In this document: positions 44,509 through 54,080 of the stretch, piece by piece
How the letters are laid out: every line of letters starts with the position of its first letter
Numbering within the stretch: position 1 is the first letter of the stretch
From: Pseudomonas sp. IAC-BECa141
GTDB taxonomy: Bacteria; Pseudomonadota; Gammaproteobacteria; Pseudomonadales; Pseudomonadaceae
Assembly (NCBI RefSeq): GCF_020544405.1
Contig: NZ_CP065410.1
Location: forward strand, 1,426,001 to 1,490,000
Direction: 5' to 3'
Length of the DNA stretch: 64,000 nt
Position numbers and translations under genes: made by a program
The notes under the pieces: model-generated
The model's input: the letters and a program-made list of their open reading frames with translations, nothing else
Database searches by the model: none
Told to the model about the DNA's origin: nothing

Positions 44509-45671
44509 GCGGACTGGCGATCGGGTGTGAACCTCGTGCAGAGCACCGCGCCCGCCGCCAGAAAGCAACACAGCAGCGACAGCGGCCACGCGTGTGGACC
44601 GGCCAGCAGGCTGGCCACCGCGCCGATCAGTGCGGCCATCAACTGGTGGATGAAACCGCTCAGGGCCATCGCGTAAGCGCCGGCAATCGGCGCTCCATCG
44701 TTGGCCCGCGAGAGGCTGATCGGATAGTTCAGCGACTGGCCGAACACGGCGACGCAGTAAGGCAACCAAAGCAGCCAGGCAACGGCGCTGGCCAGCAGGC
44801 TGCCAGCCAGCATTACCCCGCCTCCGGCCATCACCAGGCCCACACCCAACGCCATCAACCGATGCTGACCGGTACGCAGCACAAAGCGATTGACCGCCAG
44901 CGCCCCCAGAAAATACGCCGCACTGATCGGCCAGCCCAGCAACCCGTAGTCGGTCGTCGACCAACCGAACGGGCCTTGCAGAATCAACGGCGCAGCGCTG
45001 TTGAACGCGATGATCACGCCATAACCCAGACCACCCGCGAGCGCCGGCAGAATAAACGCCCGGTGGGTCAGAATCCTTCCGTAGACCGCCCAGGGCGACG
45101 CGGTTGCGGGTGCTTCGACAAGTTCCGGAAAGCTCAGGCGCGAGACAATCGCAGCCATCAACAGGCTGACCGCACCCAGCAGATAGAAAATCGCCTGCCA
45201 GCCCAGCGTCACCTGAATCAGCGAGCCGGCGTATTGCCCGATCCCGAGCGCGACAACGAACGAAATCGAAATCCACGACAACGCCTTCGCCAGCAGATCG
45301 CCCCGGAAACTGTCACGGATCAGCACCCGCGCCATCACTGAAATGCCGCTGGCGCCGATCCCCTGAAGCAGTCGCAACAGCAGGAACGACTCCAGCGTCG
45401 AACCCAGCGGCAACGCCAGGTTCGCCAGCCCGTAAATCCCCAGCGCCGCCAACAGCACCGGTTTACGGCCGATGCGATGCGCCAGACTGCCCCAGAGCAG
45501 CATCGGCAGCGCCATGCCGATCAGGTACAGCGACAAGCCCCAGGCCACCTGCGTTGCATCGACGTGCAAGTGCCCGGCGATCTGTGGCAACGCCGGCAGG
45601 TAAATGCTCATGCCCAGTTGGGCGAGGAACACGGTGGAGCAGGTGATGAGCAGGATGAGTCCGGGATTCAT
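44505..45671 (-). CDS. MFS transporter, Bcr/CflA-type (DHA1)
   Basis: The 388-aa protein has 12 hydrophobic helices, with the loop [17 protein letters not shown] between helices 2 and 3 and the conserved [18 protein letters not shown] in helix 4. It belongs to the drug:H+ antiporter 1 family. It lies 17 nt downstream of the alpha-oxoamine synthase gene on the same strand, which suggests it exports the product of that enzyme; that is inference. Confidence 0.85.
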   Translation of the reverse strand: MNPGLILLITCSTVFLAQLGMSIYLPALPQIAGHLHVDATQVAWGLSLYLIGMALPMLLWGSLAHRIGRKPVLLAALGIYGLANLALPLGSTLESFLLLRLLQGIGASGISVMARVLIRDSFRGDLLAKALSWISISFVVALGIGQYAGSLIQVTLGWQAIFYLLGAVSLLMAAIVSRLSFPELVEAPATASPWAVYGRILTHRAFILPALAGGLGYGVIIAFNSAAPLILQGPFGWSTTDYGLLGWPISAAYFLGALAVNRFVLRTGQHRLMALGVGLVMAGGGVMLAGSLLASAVAWLLWLPYCVAVFGQSLNYPISLSRANDGAPIAGAYAMALSGFIHQLMAALIGAVASLLAGPHAWPLSLLCCFLAAGAVLCTRFTPDRQSA

Positions 45672-45688
45672 GAGTCGTCCGTGAAGGT

Positions 45689-46924
45689 TCAGCGGTCGCG
45701 ATGGCCGCCGTGAGTCAGTAACAGTCCGGTGATCAAATCACAGAAGTGGTGGATCAGGGTCGATTCCATGTCGGCGCGCAGGGTCACGCGGATCGCGGCT
45801 TTACCTTGCGCCACCGCCGGGAAAAACACCGCGCTGGTGAAAAAGCCGTGTTCGGCCAGTTCAATGGCAATTCGAGTGGCCAGGGCAGCCTCGCCGCAGT
45901 TGATCAAACGGATGGCCATGGGGCTGCCGTGCTGTTCGGTGCTCACCAGACTGTCGAACAGGCGAATATTGCTCTGGAGCCGAATCTGCAACGCACGCAG
46001 CTCTGCACTGCGATGCAGCTGAATTGAGGCAAGGCCCGCACCGATGGCCGCGCGATTGAGGCTTTGCGACCCGTTGCTCGGCCCGCCGTAACGCTGAATC
46101 AGTTTCCTCTGCCGCTCATTGCCGAGCATCACCAGGCCGCCGCTGGCCCCGAACGATTTGGCCAGTGACGCGACGATCAGGCAGTCCTCATCCAGCGTCG
46201 GCATTCTTGGCCGTACAAGACCGGCACCGTTGCTACCCACCGCCGACAACGCGTGGGAGTCATCGAGATAAAGAAACAGGCCGTAACGCTCTTTCAGGTA
46301 CAGCAGGCCGTCCAGATTGGCCACGCCGCCCATGCTGTAGGCACCATCGCCAACGAAGGCGACGGTTGAATGACGCTGGCACACCGACTCGAGAAAATCC
46401 ATGTCGTTGTGTGGGCAGGTCAATACCTGGATTTCATCGGCGCAACTGGCCTTCAGGTGATTCATCGAATAGTGAGCCATACGATCGAACACCATCACCG
46501 GCGGGCGGTTGTGTGTAAACACACCGCTGGCCAATAACGGCAGGATCCCGGCACTTGCGGCGCTGCAGGACAAAGTGCTCAGACACACCGCGCCAAACAA
46601 TTGCGACAGCTCGCTTTCGTATCGGTCGAGCAGCGCCAGTTTGCAGCGGTTTTTCGAATTGGCTACGCGCAGTGTGCCGGTTTCCCGTAACGCCGCGATG
46701 GCACCTTCGAGCAGGGCGGGGTGGTGATCGAGACCCAGATAGGACGTGGTGCAGAAATGATGGAACTGGCGCCCGTGTTGATCGAGCAACTGGTTGCAGC
46801 CTTTGACCTCAACATTGAGGGCGGCGACTTTTCCGGCTTCGGCGGCTTCCCAGTCGTGGTCGGCCAGCGCGATGACTTTGCGATAGTTGGTGAAGGTGTT
46901 GGCGGATTCCGGCGAGTGATTCAT
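45689..46924 (-). CDS. PLP-dependent alpha-oxoamine synthase family enzyme
   Basis: The 411-aa enzyme belongs to the alpha-oxoamine synthase family (Kbl, BioF, HemA, Spt, CqsA). It has the opening FCTTSYLGLDHHPALLEGA, the PLP-stacking region near SCSAASAG, the cofactor DDSHALSAVG, and the Schiff-base lysine in IVASLAKSFGASGG. These enzymes condense an acyl thioester with an amino acid. No kbl/tdh, bio or hem partner is nearby. Instead there are an MFS exporter downstream and a divergent LysR gene. The start at 46924 has AAGGAG; the longer frame to 47842 only shadows the LysR gene. Confidence 0.82.
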   Translation of the reverse strand: MNHSPESANTFTNYRKVIALADHDWEAAEAGKVAALNVEVKGCNQLLDQHGRQFHHFCTTSYLGLDHHPALLEGAIAALRETGTLRVANSKNRCKLALLDRYESELSQLFGAVCLSTLSCSAASAGILPLLASGVFTHNRPPVMVFDRMAHYSMNHLKASCADEIQVLTCPHNDMDFLESVCQRHSTVAFVGDGAYSMGGVANLDGLLYLKERYGLFLYLDDSHALSAVGSNGAGLVRPRMPTLDEDCLIVASLAKSFGASGGLVMLGNERQRKLIQRYGGPSNGSQSLNRAAIGAGLASIQLHRSAELRALQIRLQSNIRLFDSLVSTEQHGSPMAIRLINCGEAALATRIAIELAEHGFFTSAVFFPAVAQGKAAIRVTLRADMESTLIHHFCDLITGLLLTHGGHRDR

Positions 46925-47155
46925 AGGCAGCTCTCCTTGAGCATGGCAATCCATGGGGTGTTTCAATTTGTGTGTGTTGCCAGACTTTACAGAGGGCGAT
47001 GCGGGGTCAGAATCGGTTGTATCCGATAGCCTTGAGCGTTGTTTGAGTTTTTTTGTAGGGGAATGTAACCCTTGGTTGTAGGGCAATTGACTGCCTGCAT
47101 CGAGAGCAACGCGGTTATCCTGCTGGGGTCCGCGAACCCTGTTAACGAGTGCCTC

Positions 47156-48064
47156 ATGTTGCAGAAAAACCTGACCCGCCGCCTCGACCTGATCACCCTG
47201 CAACTGTTCGTCGCCGTGCACGAGGAAGGCACGCTGACCCGTGCCGCGTCCCGCGAGGCGATTGCCGTGTCGGCGGCGAGCAAGCGCTTGATGGAGCTGG
47301 AGGAAGCGCTGGGGATCAGCCTGTTCGTGCGTCAGGCGAAAGGCATGACCCTGACCCCGGCCGGCGAAACCCTGTTGCACCACGCCCGGCGGATGTTGTT
47401 CAACGTCGAGAAAATGGGCCTGGAACTGGGCGAGCACAGCCACGGTGTACGCGGCTATGTACGAATGCTGGCGAACCTGTCGGCGATCATTGAATTTCTC
47501 CCCGAGGACCTGCGTGACTTCGCCGCGCAACACCCGCAGGTCAAGACCGACCTCGAAGAACGGCCCAGTGCCGGAGTGATTCAGGGTGTGCTCGATGGCG
47601 TGGCGGATCTGGGTATCTGCTCCAGCGACAGTGATATCAAAGGCCTGCACAGCGTGTGCTATCGCCGGGACAAACTGGTGGTGGTGATGTTGCCCGAGCA
47701 TCCGCTGGCAGTGCGTGAATCCATGGCGTTCAGCGAAACCCTCGACAGCGATTACGTCGGCCTGCATGCCGCCAGTTCGATCAACATGCGCACCCACGCC
47801 GCCGCGCGGCAGGCCGGCAAGGTGCTGCGCATACGCATTCATGTGCCGGGTTTCGATGCGGTGTGCCGGATGGTGCAGGCCAACATGGGCATCGGCATCC
47901 TGCCGCAGCGGGCGTATGAATTATTTGGTCGGGCGCTGGGGTTGCAAGCGGTGCCGCTGACCGATGGCTGGTCGGATCGCGACCTTATCGTGGTGGTGCG
48001 TGACGAGGCCGGGTTGTCGCCCGTGAGCCGGATCCTGTTCGAGCATTTGCGCGCAGCCGGCTGA
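47156..48064 (+). CDS. LysR-family transcriptional regulator
   Basis: The 302-aa protein has an N-terminal winged helix (residues about 10-70: LFVAVHEEGTLTRAASREAI then LEEALGISLFVRQ) and a C-terminal periplasmic-binding-like effector domain. It lies between two targets: the divergent alpha-oxoamine synthase (231 nt away) and the co-directed CaiB-HMGL operon (104 nt after its stop). It could control either, and the divergent one is the usual LysR arrangement. I chose the ATG at 47156, with no strong upstream site visible. Confidence 0.85.
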   Translation: MLQKNLTRRLDLITLQLFVAVHEEGTLTRAASREAIAVSAASKRLMELEEALGISLFVRQAKGMTLTPAGETLLHHARRMLFNVEKMGLELGEHSHGVRGYVRMLANLSAIIEFLPEDLRDFAAQHPQVKTDLEERPSAGVIQGVLDGVADLGICSSDSDIKGLHSVCYRRDKLVVVMLPEHPLAVRESMAFSETLDSDYVGLHAASSINMRTHAAARQAGKVLRIRIHVPGFDAVCRMVQANMGIGILPQRAYELFGRALGLQAVPLTDGWSDRDLIVVVRDEAGLSPVSRILFEHLRAAG

Positions 48065-48167
48065 GCGTTCGCGTTTGGCGAACGCCCGTTGCCGAGTGAC
48101 GGCTGGATTGCAGTCATGACGTTCCTCTAGCCTTGGCCGCAATTCCAAGAACAAGAGGTACCCCGCG

Positions 48168-49361
48168 ATGACTGCCCCTCTGAGTGCGATCAAAGTGATC
48201 GAAATCGGCACCCTGATTGCTGCGCCGTTTGCCGCGCGCATGCTCGCCGAATTCGGCGCCGAGGTGATCAAGATCGAAGCCATGGGTCAGGGCGACCCGC
48301 TGCGCAAATGGCGCAAGCTGCACGAAGGAACGTCGCTGTGGTGGTACCTGCAATCGCGCAACAAGAAATCCCTGGCGCTCAATCTGAAATCCGGCGAAGG
48401 CATCGAACTGGTCAAGCAACTGGCCCGTGATGCCGATGTGATCATCGAAAACCTGCGCCCCGGCGCCCTGGAAAAACTCGGCCTGGGCTGGGACGTGCTG
48501 CACGCGCTCAATCCCGACCTGACCCTGGTGCGCATTTCCGGCTATGGCCAGACCGGCCCTTACCGCGACCGCCCCGGCTTCGGTGCGATCGGCGAGGCCA
48601 TGGGCGGCATTCGCTACACCACCGGTACCCCCGGTTCGCCACCGGCGCGAGTCGGTGTCAGCCTCGGCGATTCGCTGGCTTCGCTGCACGCGGTGATCGG
48701 CGCGCTGATGTCGCTGCTGCGGGTCAAGACCGGGCAGGGCGGCGGGCAGGTTGTCGACGTGTCACTGGCCGAAAGCGTGTTCAACGTCATGGAAAGTCTG
48801 GTGCCGGAATACGACATGCTCGGCCATGTCCGCGAACGCAGCGGCGGCGCGTTGCCGGGCATCGCACCCTCCAACACCTACCTCACGGCCGATGGCGCCT
48901 ACGTGGTGATCGCCGGTAACAGCGATCCGATCTACAAGCGCCTGATGCAGGTGATCGGTCGGGATGATCTGGCCGACGCCGAAGAGTTCGCCCACAACGA
49001 CGGCCGCGCCGCGAAGAGCGGTCTGCTCGACGCCGCCATTACCCACTGGACCAGCAGCCTGCCGATCAATGATGTACTGGCGGCGCTGGAAGCCGCCGAA
49101 GTGCCGGCCGGCCGCATCTACTCGGTGGCCGATATTGTTGCCGATCCGCACTATCAGGCCCGGGACATGTTGCTCGACGCCGAACTGCCCGGCGGGGCGA
49201 GCGTGAAGATGCCGGGCATCGTGCCCAAACTTTCGGAAACCCCCGGCGGGGTGAACTGGTCGGGCCCCGGCCTTGGTCAGCACACCGACGGCATTCTCGC
49301 AGGTCTCGGTCTGACCGCCTCGGACATCGAACGCCTGAAAAGCCAGGGGGTGGTGCAATGA
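48168..49361 (+). CDS. Family III CoA-transferase (CaiB/BaiF)
   Basis: The 397-aa enzyme transfers CoA between acids by the family III mechanism. Visible landmarks are VIEIGTLIAAPFAARMLAEF at the N-terminus, the YGQTGPYRDRPGFG loop, and the catalytic aspartate in GVSLGDSLAS. The start at 48168 follows AAGAGGT. Its TGA overlaps the ATG of the HMG-CoA lyase-like gene, so the pair is coupled: it activates a branched or hydroxylated dicarboxylate, and the lyase then cleaves it. Confidence 0.88.
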   Translation: MTAPLSAIKVIEIGTLIAAPFAARMLAEFGAEVIKIEAMGQGDPLRKWRKLHEGTSLWWYLQSRNKKSLALNLKSGEGIELVKQLARDADVIIENLRPGALEKLGLGWDVLHALNPDLTLVRISGYGQTGPYRDRPGFGAIGEAMGGIRYTTGTPGSPPARVGVSLGDSLASLHAVIGALMSLLRVKTGQGGGQVVDVSLAESVFNVMESLVPEYDMLGHVRERSGGALPGIAPSNTYLTADGAYVVIAGNSDPIYKRLMQVIGRDDLADAEEFAHNDGRAAKSGLLDAAITHWTSSLPINDVLAALEAAEVPAGRIYSVADIVADPHYQARDMLLDAELPGGASVKMPGIVPKLSETPGGVNWSGPGLGQHTDGILAGLGLTASDIERLKSQGVVQ

Positions 49362-50284
49362 TCAGCGATTACTCGCAGACCCTGATCGTCCAGGAAGTTT
49401 CGCCCCGGGACGGCCTGCAAATCGAACCGACCTGGGTCGAAACCGAAGACAAGATCGCCCTGATCGATCAGCTGTCACAGGCAGGATTCAGCCGCATCGA
49501 GGCCGGCTCGTTCGTCTCGCCGAAAGCGATCCCGGCCCTGCGTGATGGCGAGCAGGTGTTCAAGGGCATTCAGCGTCAGCCGGGGGTGATTTACGTCGCG
49601 CTGATTCCCAACCTCAAGGGCGCGCAACGGGCGCTGGAGTCCGGCGCCGATGAACTGAACCTGGTGATGTCCGCCAGCCAGACCCACAACCTGGCGAACA
49701 TGCGCATGCGTTGCGAAGCCTCGCTGGCGGCGTTCGGCGAAATCGTGAGTTTCGCCAGCGGCTCGGGCGTGCGGCTCAACGGCAGTGTCGCGACGACCTT
49801 CGGTTGCCCGTTCGAAGGTGCGATCGACGAAGACCGTGTATTGCAAATTGTCGAGGCCTATCAGGCGCTCGGCATTCAGGGCATCACCCTGGCCGACACC
49901 ACCGGCATGGCCAATCCGCGACAGGTCGATCGACTGGTGCGACGGGTATTGCAGCGCGTTTCGGCGGCGGACCTGACCCTGCATTTCCACAACACCCGAG
50001 GCCTGGGTCTGTGCAATGTACTGGCGGCTTACGAAGCAGGTGCCCGGCGTTTCGACGCGGCGTTGGGCGGGCTCGGCGGCTGTCCGTTTGCACCGGGTGC
50101 GTCGGGCAATATTTGCACCGAAGACCTGGTGAACCTCTGCGATGAAGTCGGCATTCACACCGGCATCGATCTGCCGCTGCTGCTGAAACTGTCCCGTGGT
50201 TTGCCCGCGCTGCTGGGCCACGAAGTGCCGGGGCAACTGGCCAAGGCCGGACGCAATTGCGATCTGCACCCGATCCCCACCTGA
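49358..50284 (+). CDS. Hydroxymethylglutaryl-CoA lyase family enzyme
   Basis: The 308-aa TIM-barrel lyase starts VQEVSPRDGLQIEP (metal-binding Arg-Asp) and has the HMG-CoA lyase signature GGLGGCPFAPGASGN with the catalytic cysteine. The related LHFHNTRGLG carries metal-binding histidines. It cleaves HMG-CoA or a close relative such as citramalyl-CoA to an acid or keto acid plus acetyl-CoA. The CaiB gene ahead would make the CoA ester and the MFS gene behind would import the acid. The exact acid is not determined. Confidence 0.88.
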   Translation: MISDYSQTLIVQEVSPRDGLQIEPTWVETEDKIALIDQLSQAGFSRIEAGSFVSPKAIPALRDGEQVFKGIQRQPGVIYVALIPNLKGAQRALESGADELNLVMSASQTHNLANMRMRCEASLAAFGEIVSFASGSGVRLNGSVATTFGCPFEGAIDEDRVLQIVEAYQALGIQGITLADTTGMANPRQVDRLVRRVLQRVSAADLTLHFHNTRGLGLCNVLAAYEAGARRFDAALGGLGGCPFAPGASGNICTEDLVNLCDEVGIHTGIDLPLLLKLSRGLPALLGHEVPGQLAKAGRNCDLHPIPT

Positions 50285-50365
50285 TTTCACACGCTCACCG
50301 ACTCACCCGAACCAGACAACAACAACAATCGGACGCCCACCGGCAGTCCGCCTGGAGAAAAAACT

Positions 50366-51697
50366 ATGAGCCTCAATGTTATGGAGGCGGGCGCGAGCCC
50401 GTCCGTCGATCACGACGCCGAAAAAGCCCTGGTCAGCAAGGTCGCCTGGCGCCTGATGCCGTTGATCATGGTCTGCTACCTGTTCGCCTTCTTCGACCGC
50501 ATCAACATCAGCTTCGCCAAGTTTCAGTTGCAGGCCGACCTGAGCCTGAGTGACACCGCCTACGGTCTCGGTGCCGGTCTGTTCGTTGTCGGTTACGTGC
50601 TGTTCGAAGTGCCGAGCAACATGATGCTGTACAAGGTCGGCGCACGGCGCTGGATCGCCCGGATCATGATGTCCTGGGGCGTGGCGACGGCGCTGATGGT
50701 GTTCGTCACCAGCGAATGGCAGTTCTACGTGCTGCGCTTTCTGATCGGGGCGATGGAGGCCGGTTTCGCCCCCGGCGTGCTGTATTACCTGACGCTGTGG
50801 TTCCCGCAGCACTTCCGTGGCCGCATCACTTCGATGCTGTTCCTGGCCTCGGCGTTTGCCGGATTGGTCGGCGCGCCGTTCTCCGGACTGGTGCTGGAAC
50901 ACCTCGACGGCGTGCTGCAAATGCGCGGCTGGCACTGGTTGTTCCTGCTTGGCGGTGTGCCGTGCGTCGGTCTGGGTTTTCTGGTGCTGACCTTGCTCAA
51001 GGACCGCATCGAGGACGCTCACTGGCTGACCCCGGATGAGAAAAAACTGTTGGCCAGCCGCATCGCCCATCACGAACCGCACAAGAGTGGCGGTTCGTTG
51101 CTGGCGGCGCTGAAGATTCCGGGTTTCCTGACGCTGGGGCTGATCTACTTCCTGATCCAGGTCGCGTCCTACGGCCTGAATTTCTGGGCTCCGCAACTGA
51201 TCCGCAGTGCCGGCACCGAAAGCCCGGTGATGATCGGTCTGCTGACCTCGATTCCTTACGTTTGCGGTGCGATCAGCATGGTGGTGATCGGTCGTCTGTC
51301 AGATGCCACGGGGGAGCGGCGCAAGTTTGTCGCGGGGCTGGTGGTTGTCGGCGCCATCGGCTTCTTCAGTGCGGGGATTTTCGCCAGCCACACCACGTTC
51401 CTGATCGTCGCCCTTGGATTGCTGGGCGCCGGGATCATCGCGTCGATTCCGAGTTTCTGGACCCTGCCACCGAAGTTGCTGGCCGGCGCTGGAGCCGGTG
51501 CGGCGGGCGGGATTGCGGTGATCAACACCCTGGGGCAGTTCGGCGGCATCGTCAGCCCGGTAATGGTCGGCCGGATCAGGGATCTGACCGGCAGCACCAC
51601 ACCGGCGTTGTATGTCATCGGCGTGGCGGCGCTGATCGCGGCGGCGTTGCTGTTGTGGGGCTTGCCGCAGAAGCTGCGCACGCTGGACAAGTACTGA
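50366..51697 (+). CDS. MFS transporter of the anion:cation symporter family
   Basis: The 443-aa protein begins with a short hydrophilic segment, then LMPLIMVCYLFAFFDRINISFAK, the first-helix signature of the ACS branch that imports organic anions. 12 helices are visible, and GARRWIARIMMSWG follows helix 2-3. It follows the CoA-transferase and lyase genes with an 81-nt gap and is likely the uptake system for their substrate. Confidence 0.87.
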   Translation: MSLNVMEAGASPSVDHDAEKALVSKVAWRLMPLIMVCYLFAFFDRINISFAKFQLQADLSLSDTAYGLGAGLFVVGYVLFEVPSNMMLYKVGARRWIARIMMSWGVATALMVFVTSEWQFYVLRFLIGAMEAGFAPGVLYYLTLWFPQHFRGRITSMLFLASAFAGLVGAPFSGLVLEHLDGVLQMRGWHWLFLLGGVPCVGLGFLVLTLLKDRIEDAHWLTPDEKKLLASRIAHHEPHKSGGSLLAALKIPGFLTLGLIYFLIQVASYGLNFWAPQLIRSAGTESPVMIGLLTSIPYVCGAISMVVIGRLSDATGERRKFVAGLVVVGAIGFFSAGIFASHTTFLIVALGLLGAGIIASIPSFWTLPPKLLAGAGAGAAGGIAVINTLGQFGGIVSPVMVGRIRDLTGSTTPALYVIGVAALIAAALLLWGLPQKLRTLDKY

Positions 51698-51731
51698 GAT
51701 CACGGGCTGGTCGTTCTTGTAACGCGAACGA

Positions 51732-52220
51732 TCAGCTCGCCGCTGACAGGGACCTGGCAGCCGAGTCACCAAACTGAATCAGCACCACTCCAGCCATCAA
51801 CAACACCGCGCCGAACAGGCGCGGCAAGGTCAGATGTTTCTCCACCAATCCGAACAGGCCAAAGTGATCCAGCACGATTGACGTGATCATTTGCCCGGCC
51901 AGGGCCAGCGCCAGAAATCCCGACGCCCCCAACTTTGGCAGCAACACCACCGCCAATGCGACAAAGCACACCCCGAACGCGCCACCGGTCCACATCCAAA
52001 ACGGCAGCTTGCTGGCGAGGGCCAGCGACGGCAACGGCAGGCGCAGCGCGACAATCACCGGCAACAACACCAGCACGCTCACCACAAGCGAGGTGAGCGT
52101 TGCCCACAGCGGATGCCCCAACCCCCGCGCCAGATTGATGTTGATCGCACTCTGAAACGGCACCACCGCACCGGCGAATACCGCCAATAACAGCAATCCG
52201 ACCCACTGCATCGTCCCCAT
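51732..52220 (-). CDS. DMT-family YdcZ-like (DUF606) membrane protein
   Basis: The 162-aa inner-membrane protein has five hydrophobic helices and the DUF606 opening GLLLLAVFAGAVVPFQSAIN. Members are half-size drug/metabolite transporters that work as dimers. It is divergent from the LysR gene at 52299 with a 78-nt gap, the normal layout for a regulator and its target. The substrate is unknown. Confidence 0.85.
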   Translation of the reverse strand: MGTMQWVGLLLLAVFAGAVVPFQSAININLARGLGHPLWATLTSLVVSVLVLLPVIVALRLPLPSLALASKLPFWMWTGGAFGVCFVALAVVLLPKLGASGFLALALAGQMITSIVLDHFGLFGLVEKHLTLPRLFGAVLLMAGVVLIQFGDSAARSLSAAS

Positions 52221-52298
52221 GACCGTTCTCCTGCAAGGTTTTGCTGGACTCTAGGGTATTCGTCGCGCAGATTTAAATTCTGTTTTGATATTCGGAAC

Positions 52299-53210
52299 AT
52301 GCATCGAATGAATGATCTGCGCCGCATCGATCTCAACCTGCTGGTGATTCTGGACGAGTTGCTGAGCGAGCAGCATGTGACCCGCGCTGCCGAGCGTCTG
52401 CACCTGAGTCAACCGGCGGTCAGCCACGCGTTGGCGCGCTTGCGCGACTTGCTCGGTGATCCATTGCTGGTGCGTGCCGGTTCGGGGCTGGTGCCCACCG
52501 CGCGAGCGCTGGAGCTGGCGGCACCGCTGGCAGAAACCCTGGCTCAGGTGCAATCGCTGCTGGCGCCGAATACCTTTGATCCGGCCAGCGCCCGTCGGAC
52601 CTTTCGCCTTGCGATGTCGGACTACGGCGCGGCGATCATCCTGCCCGGACTGATTCGCACCTTGCGCGCGGAAGCGCCGGGTATCGATCTGCAAATCAGT
52701 CACGCCAGCCGCGAAGGCATGGTCGAAGGTCTGCTCAACGGCGACATCGATCTCGCTGCCGGTGTACTCCCTGAGTTGCCCGGTGAACTGCGTAGCACGC
52801 CGTTGTTCGAGGAACGCTACGTCTGCCTTCTGGATCGCCATAGCCTTCCCGCCGGAGGTGTTCTCGACCTGCCAACCTATCTCTCCCGTCCCCATGTCCT
52901 GCTGGAAATGCGCGGCAGCGGCACCCCGGAAATCGAACGCACCCTGACCGCCCTGCGCGAACGCCGCCGCGTCGCCATCAGCCTGCCGCACTGGAGCGTC
53001 GCGCCGCAGTTCATCAGCGGCACGGACCTGATCCTGACCGTGGCCTCGCGGGCGTTGAATGAGGTGCATGACGACTCACTGATCGTCGTGCCGCCACCGT
53101 TTGAAATCGCGCCGTTCACGTTTGTCTCGGCGTGGCACAAACGGCGCGGCGGGGATCAGGCGTTGAACTGGTTGAATCGGCGGATTGAGCAGGGGATAGT
53201 GCGCGGCTGA
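52299..53210 (+). CDS. LysR-family regulator (NodD-like)
   Basis: The 303-aa protein has the NodD-subgroup N-terminus DLRRIDLNLLVILDELLSEQ and a winged helix continuing HVTRAAERLHLSQPAVSHAL. The C-terminal half is the effector domain. It probably controls the divergent YdcZ-like exporter gene. The start at 52299 leaves 78 nt of shared promoter region. Confidence 0.88.
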   Translation: MHRMNDLRRIDLNLLVILDELLSEQHVTRAAERLHLSQPAVSHALARLRDLLGDPLLVRAGSGLVPTARALELAAPLAETLAQVQSLLAPNTFDPASARRTFRLAMSDYGAAIILPGLIRTLRAEAPGIDLQISHASREGMVEGLLNGDIDLAAGVLPELPGELRSTPLFEERYVCLLDRHSLPAGGVLDLPTYLSRPHVLLEMRGSGTPEIERTLTALRERRRVAISLPHWSVAPQFISGTDLILTVASRALNEVHDDSLIVVPPPFEIAPFTFVSAWHKRRGGDQALNWLNRRIEQGIVRG

Positions 53211-53357
53211 AAAATATCAAGGAGTGGGGCGTGAGTTCTGAGGTAGCGGGATGGTGCTGACAGCCCTTTGCTACGACGGAAAATCCTACGTCTTGCCTAA
53301 AGGTTTCAAAGCCATCGAGTGATACAGAGCCAACGCGACTTATTTCAAGGAAGAACA

Positions 53358-54077
53358 ATGCTCAGCCCAACCCGACTTTTCATCGCCCTCGGTTTTATGG
53401 CCGTCGCCACTCAGGCCCATGCCGCCTGTGAGATAAAGAAATTCGACGGTCACTCCCTGTCACGCTGCAAAGTGTGGCCGGCCTTCCCGGACAAGGCGAT
53501 TTCGGCGAAGTCCACATTCGTGTCCGACTCCGAAGGTGATCACGACGGCGTGTTCGATCTGGAGTTGTCGCTCCTCAACGCCGCGAATGCCAAGCCGTTG
53601 GCGACTTACGCCAAGCCCGGAGCCTACAACTCCGATGCCATTCGTTTCGAGGATCTGACCATCGACACGGCTCGCTATCGCCTGGCGTCCGACGTTCGCG
53701 CATTTGGCCTGCGTTCGACGTTTGCGGATCAGCTTTCCCGGGCCAACCCCTACGCAAAAACCGATCTGGCGCTGTATGTGCGCGAAGGCAGCAAGTTGCG
53801 CCCGGTGCTGGAAGGTCTGGTCATGCGCAAGGAGTTCGGCGAGGGTACGGGGGAGTGCGAAACCAGGGACACGAAAATCCTCAGGACCTTGGAAATCGGC
53901 CCATCCAGCCATAATGGCCTCGCTGACCTGATCGTTTCCTCAAGTGGTGTGGTGTACACCTCGACCCAGTCAGGCAAAGAGTGCGTTTCCAAAACCACCG
54001 ACCTGAAGAAAACCCAAATCACCCTGACCTACGACGGCAAGCAATACACCATTCCCGAAGACCTCAGAGGTTACTGA
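53358..54077 (+). CDS. Secreted hypothetical protein (239 aa)
   Basis: I do not recognise the family. The 239-aa precursor has a signal peptide (LFIALGFMAVATQAHAA) and a polar, beta-rich body with four cysteines (ACEIKKFD, RCKVWPAF, GECETRD, KECVSK) likely to form disulfides in the periplasm. The start at 53358 has AAGGAAG upstream; the longer frame to 53319 does not fit a signal peptide. It ends 3 nt before fosA, so the two are probably co-transcribed, although a functional link is not evident. Confidence 0.8.
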   Translation: MLSPTRLFIALGFMAVATQAHAACEIKKFDGHSLSRCKVWPAFPDKAISAKSTFVSDSEGDHDGVFDLELSLLNAANAKPLATYAKPGAYNSDAIRFEDLTIDTARYRLASDVRAFGLRSTFADQLSRANPYAKTDLALYVREGSKLRPVLEGLVMRKEFGEGTGECETRDTKILRTLEIGPSSHNGLADLIVSSSGVVYTSTQSGKECVSKTTDLKKTQITLTYDGKQYTIPEDLRGY

Positions 54078-54080
54078 CCG

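Noticed and set aside
46925..47842. Extended N-terminus for the alpha-oxoamine synthase
   Set aside because: The extension is antisense to the LysR gene, while ATG 46924 has AAGGAG and starts the conserved domain.
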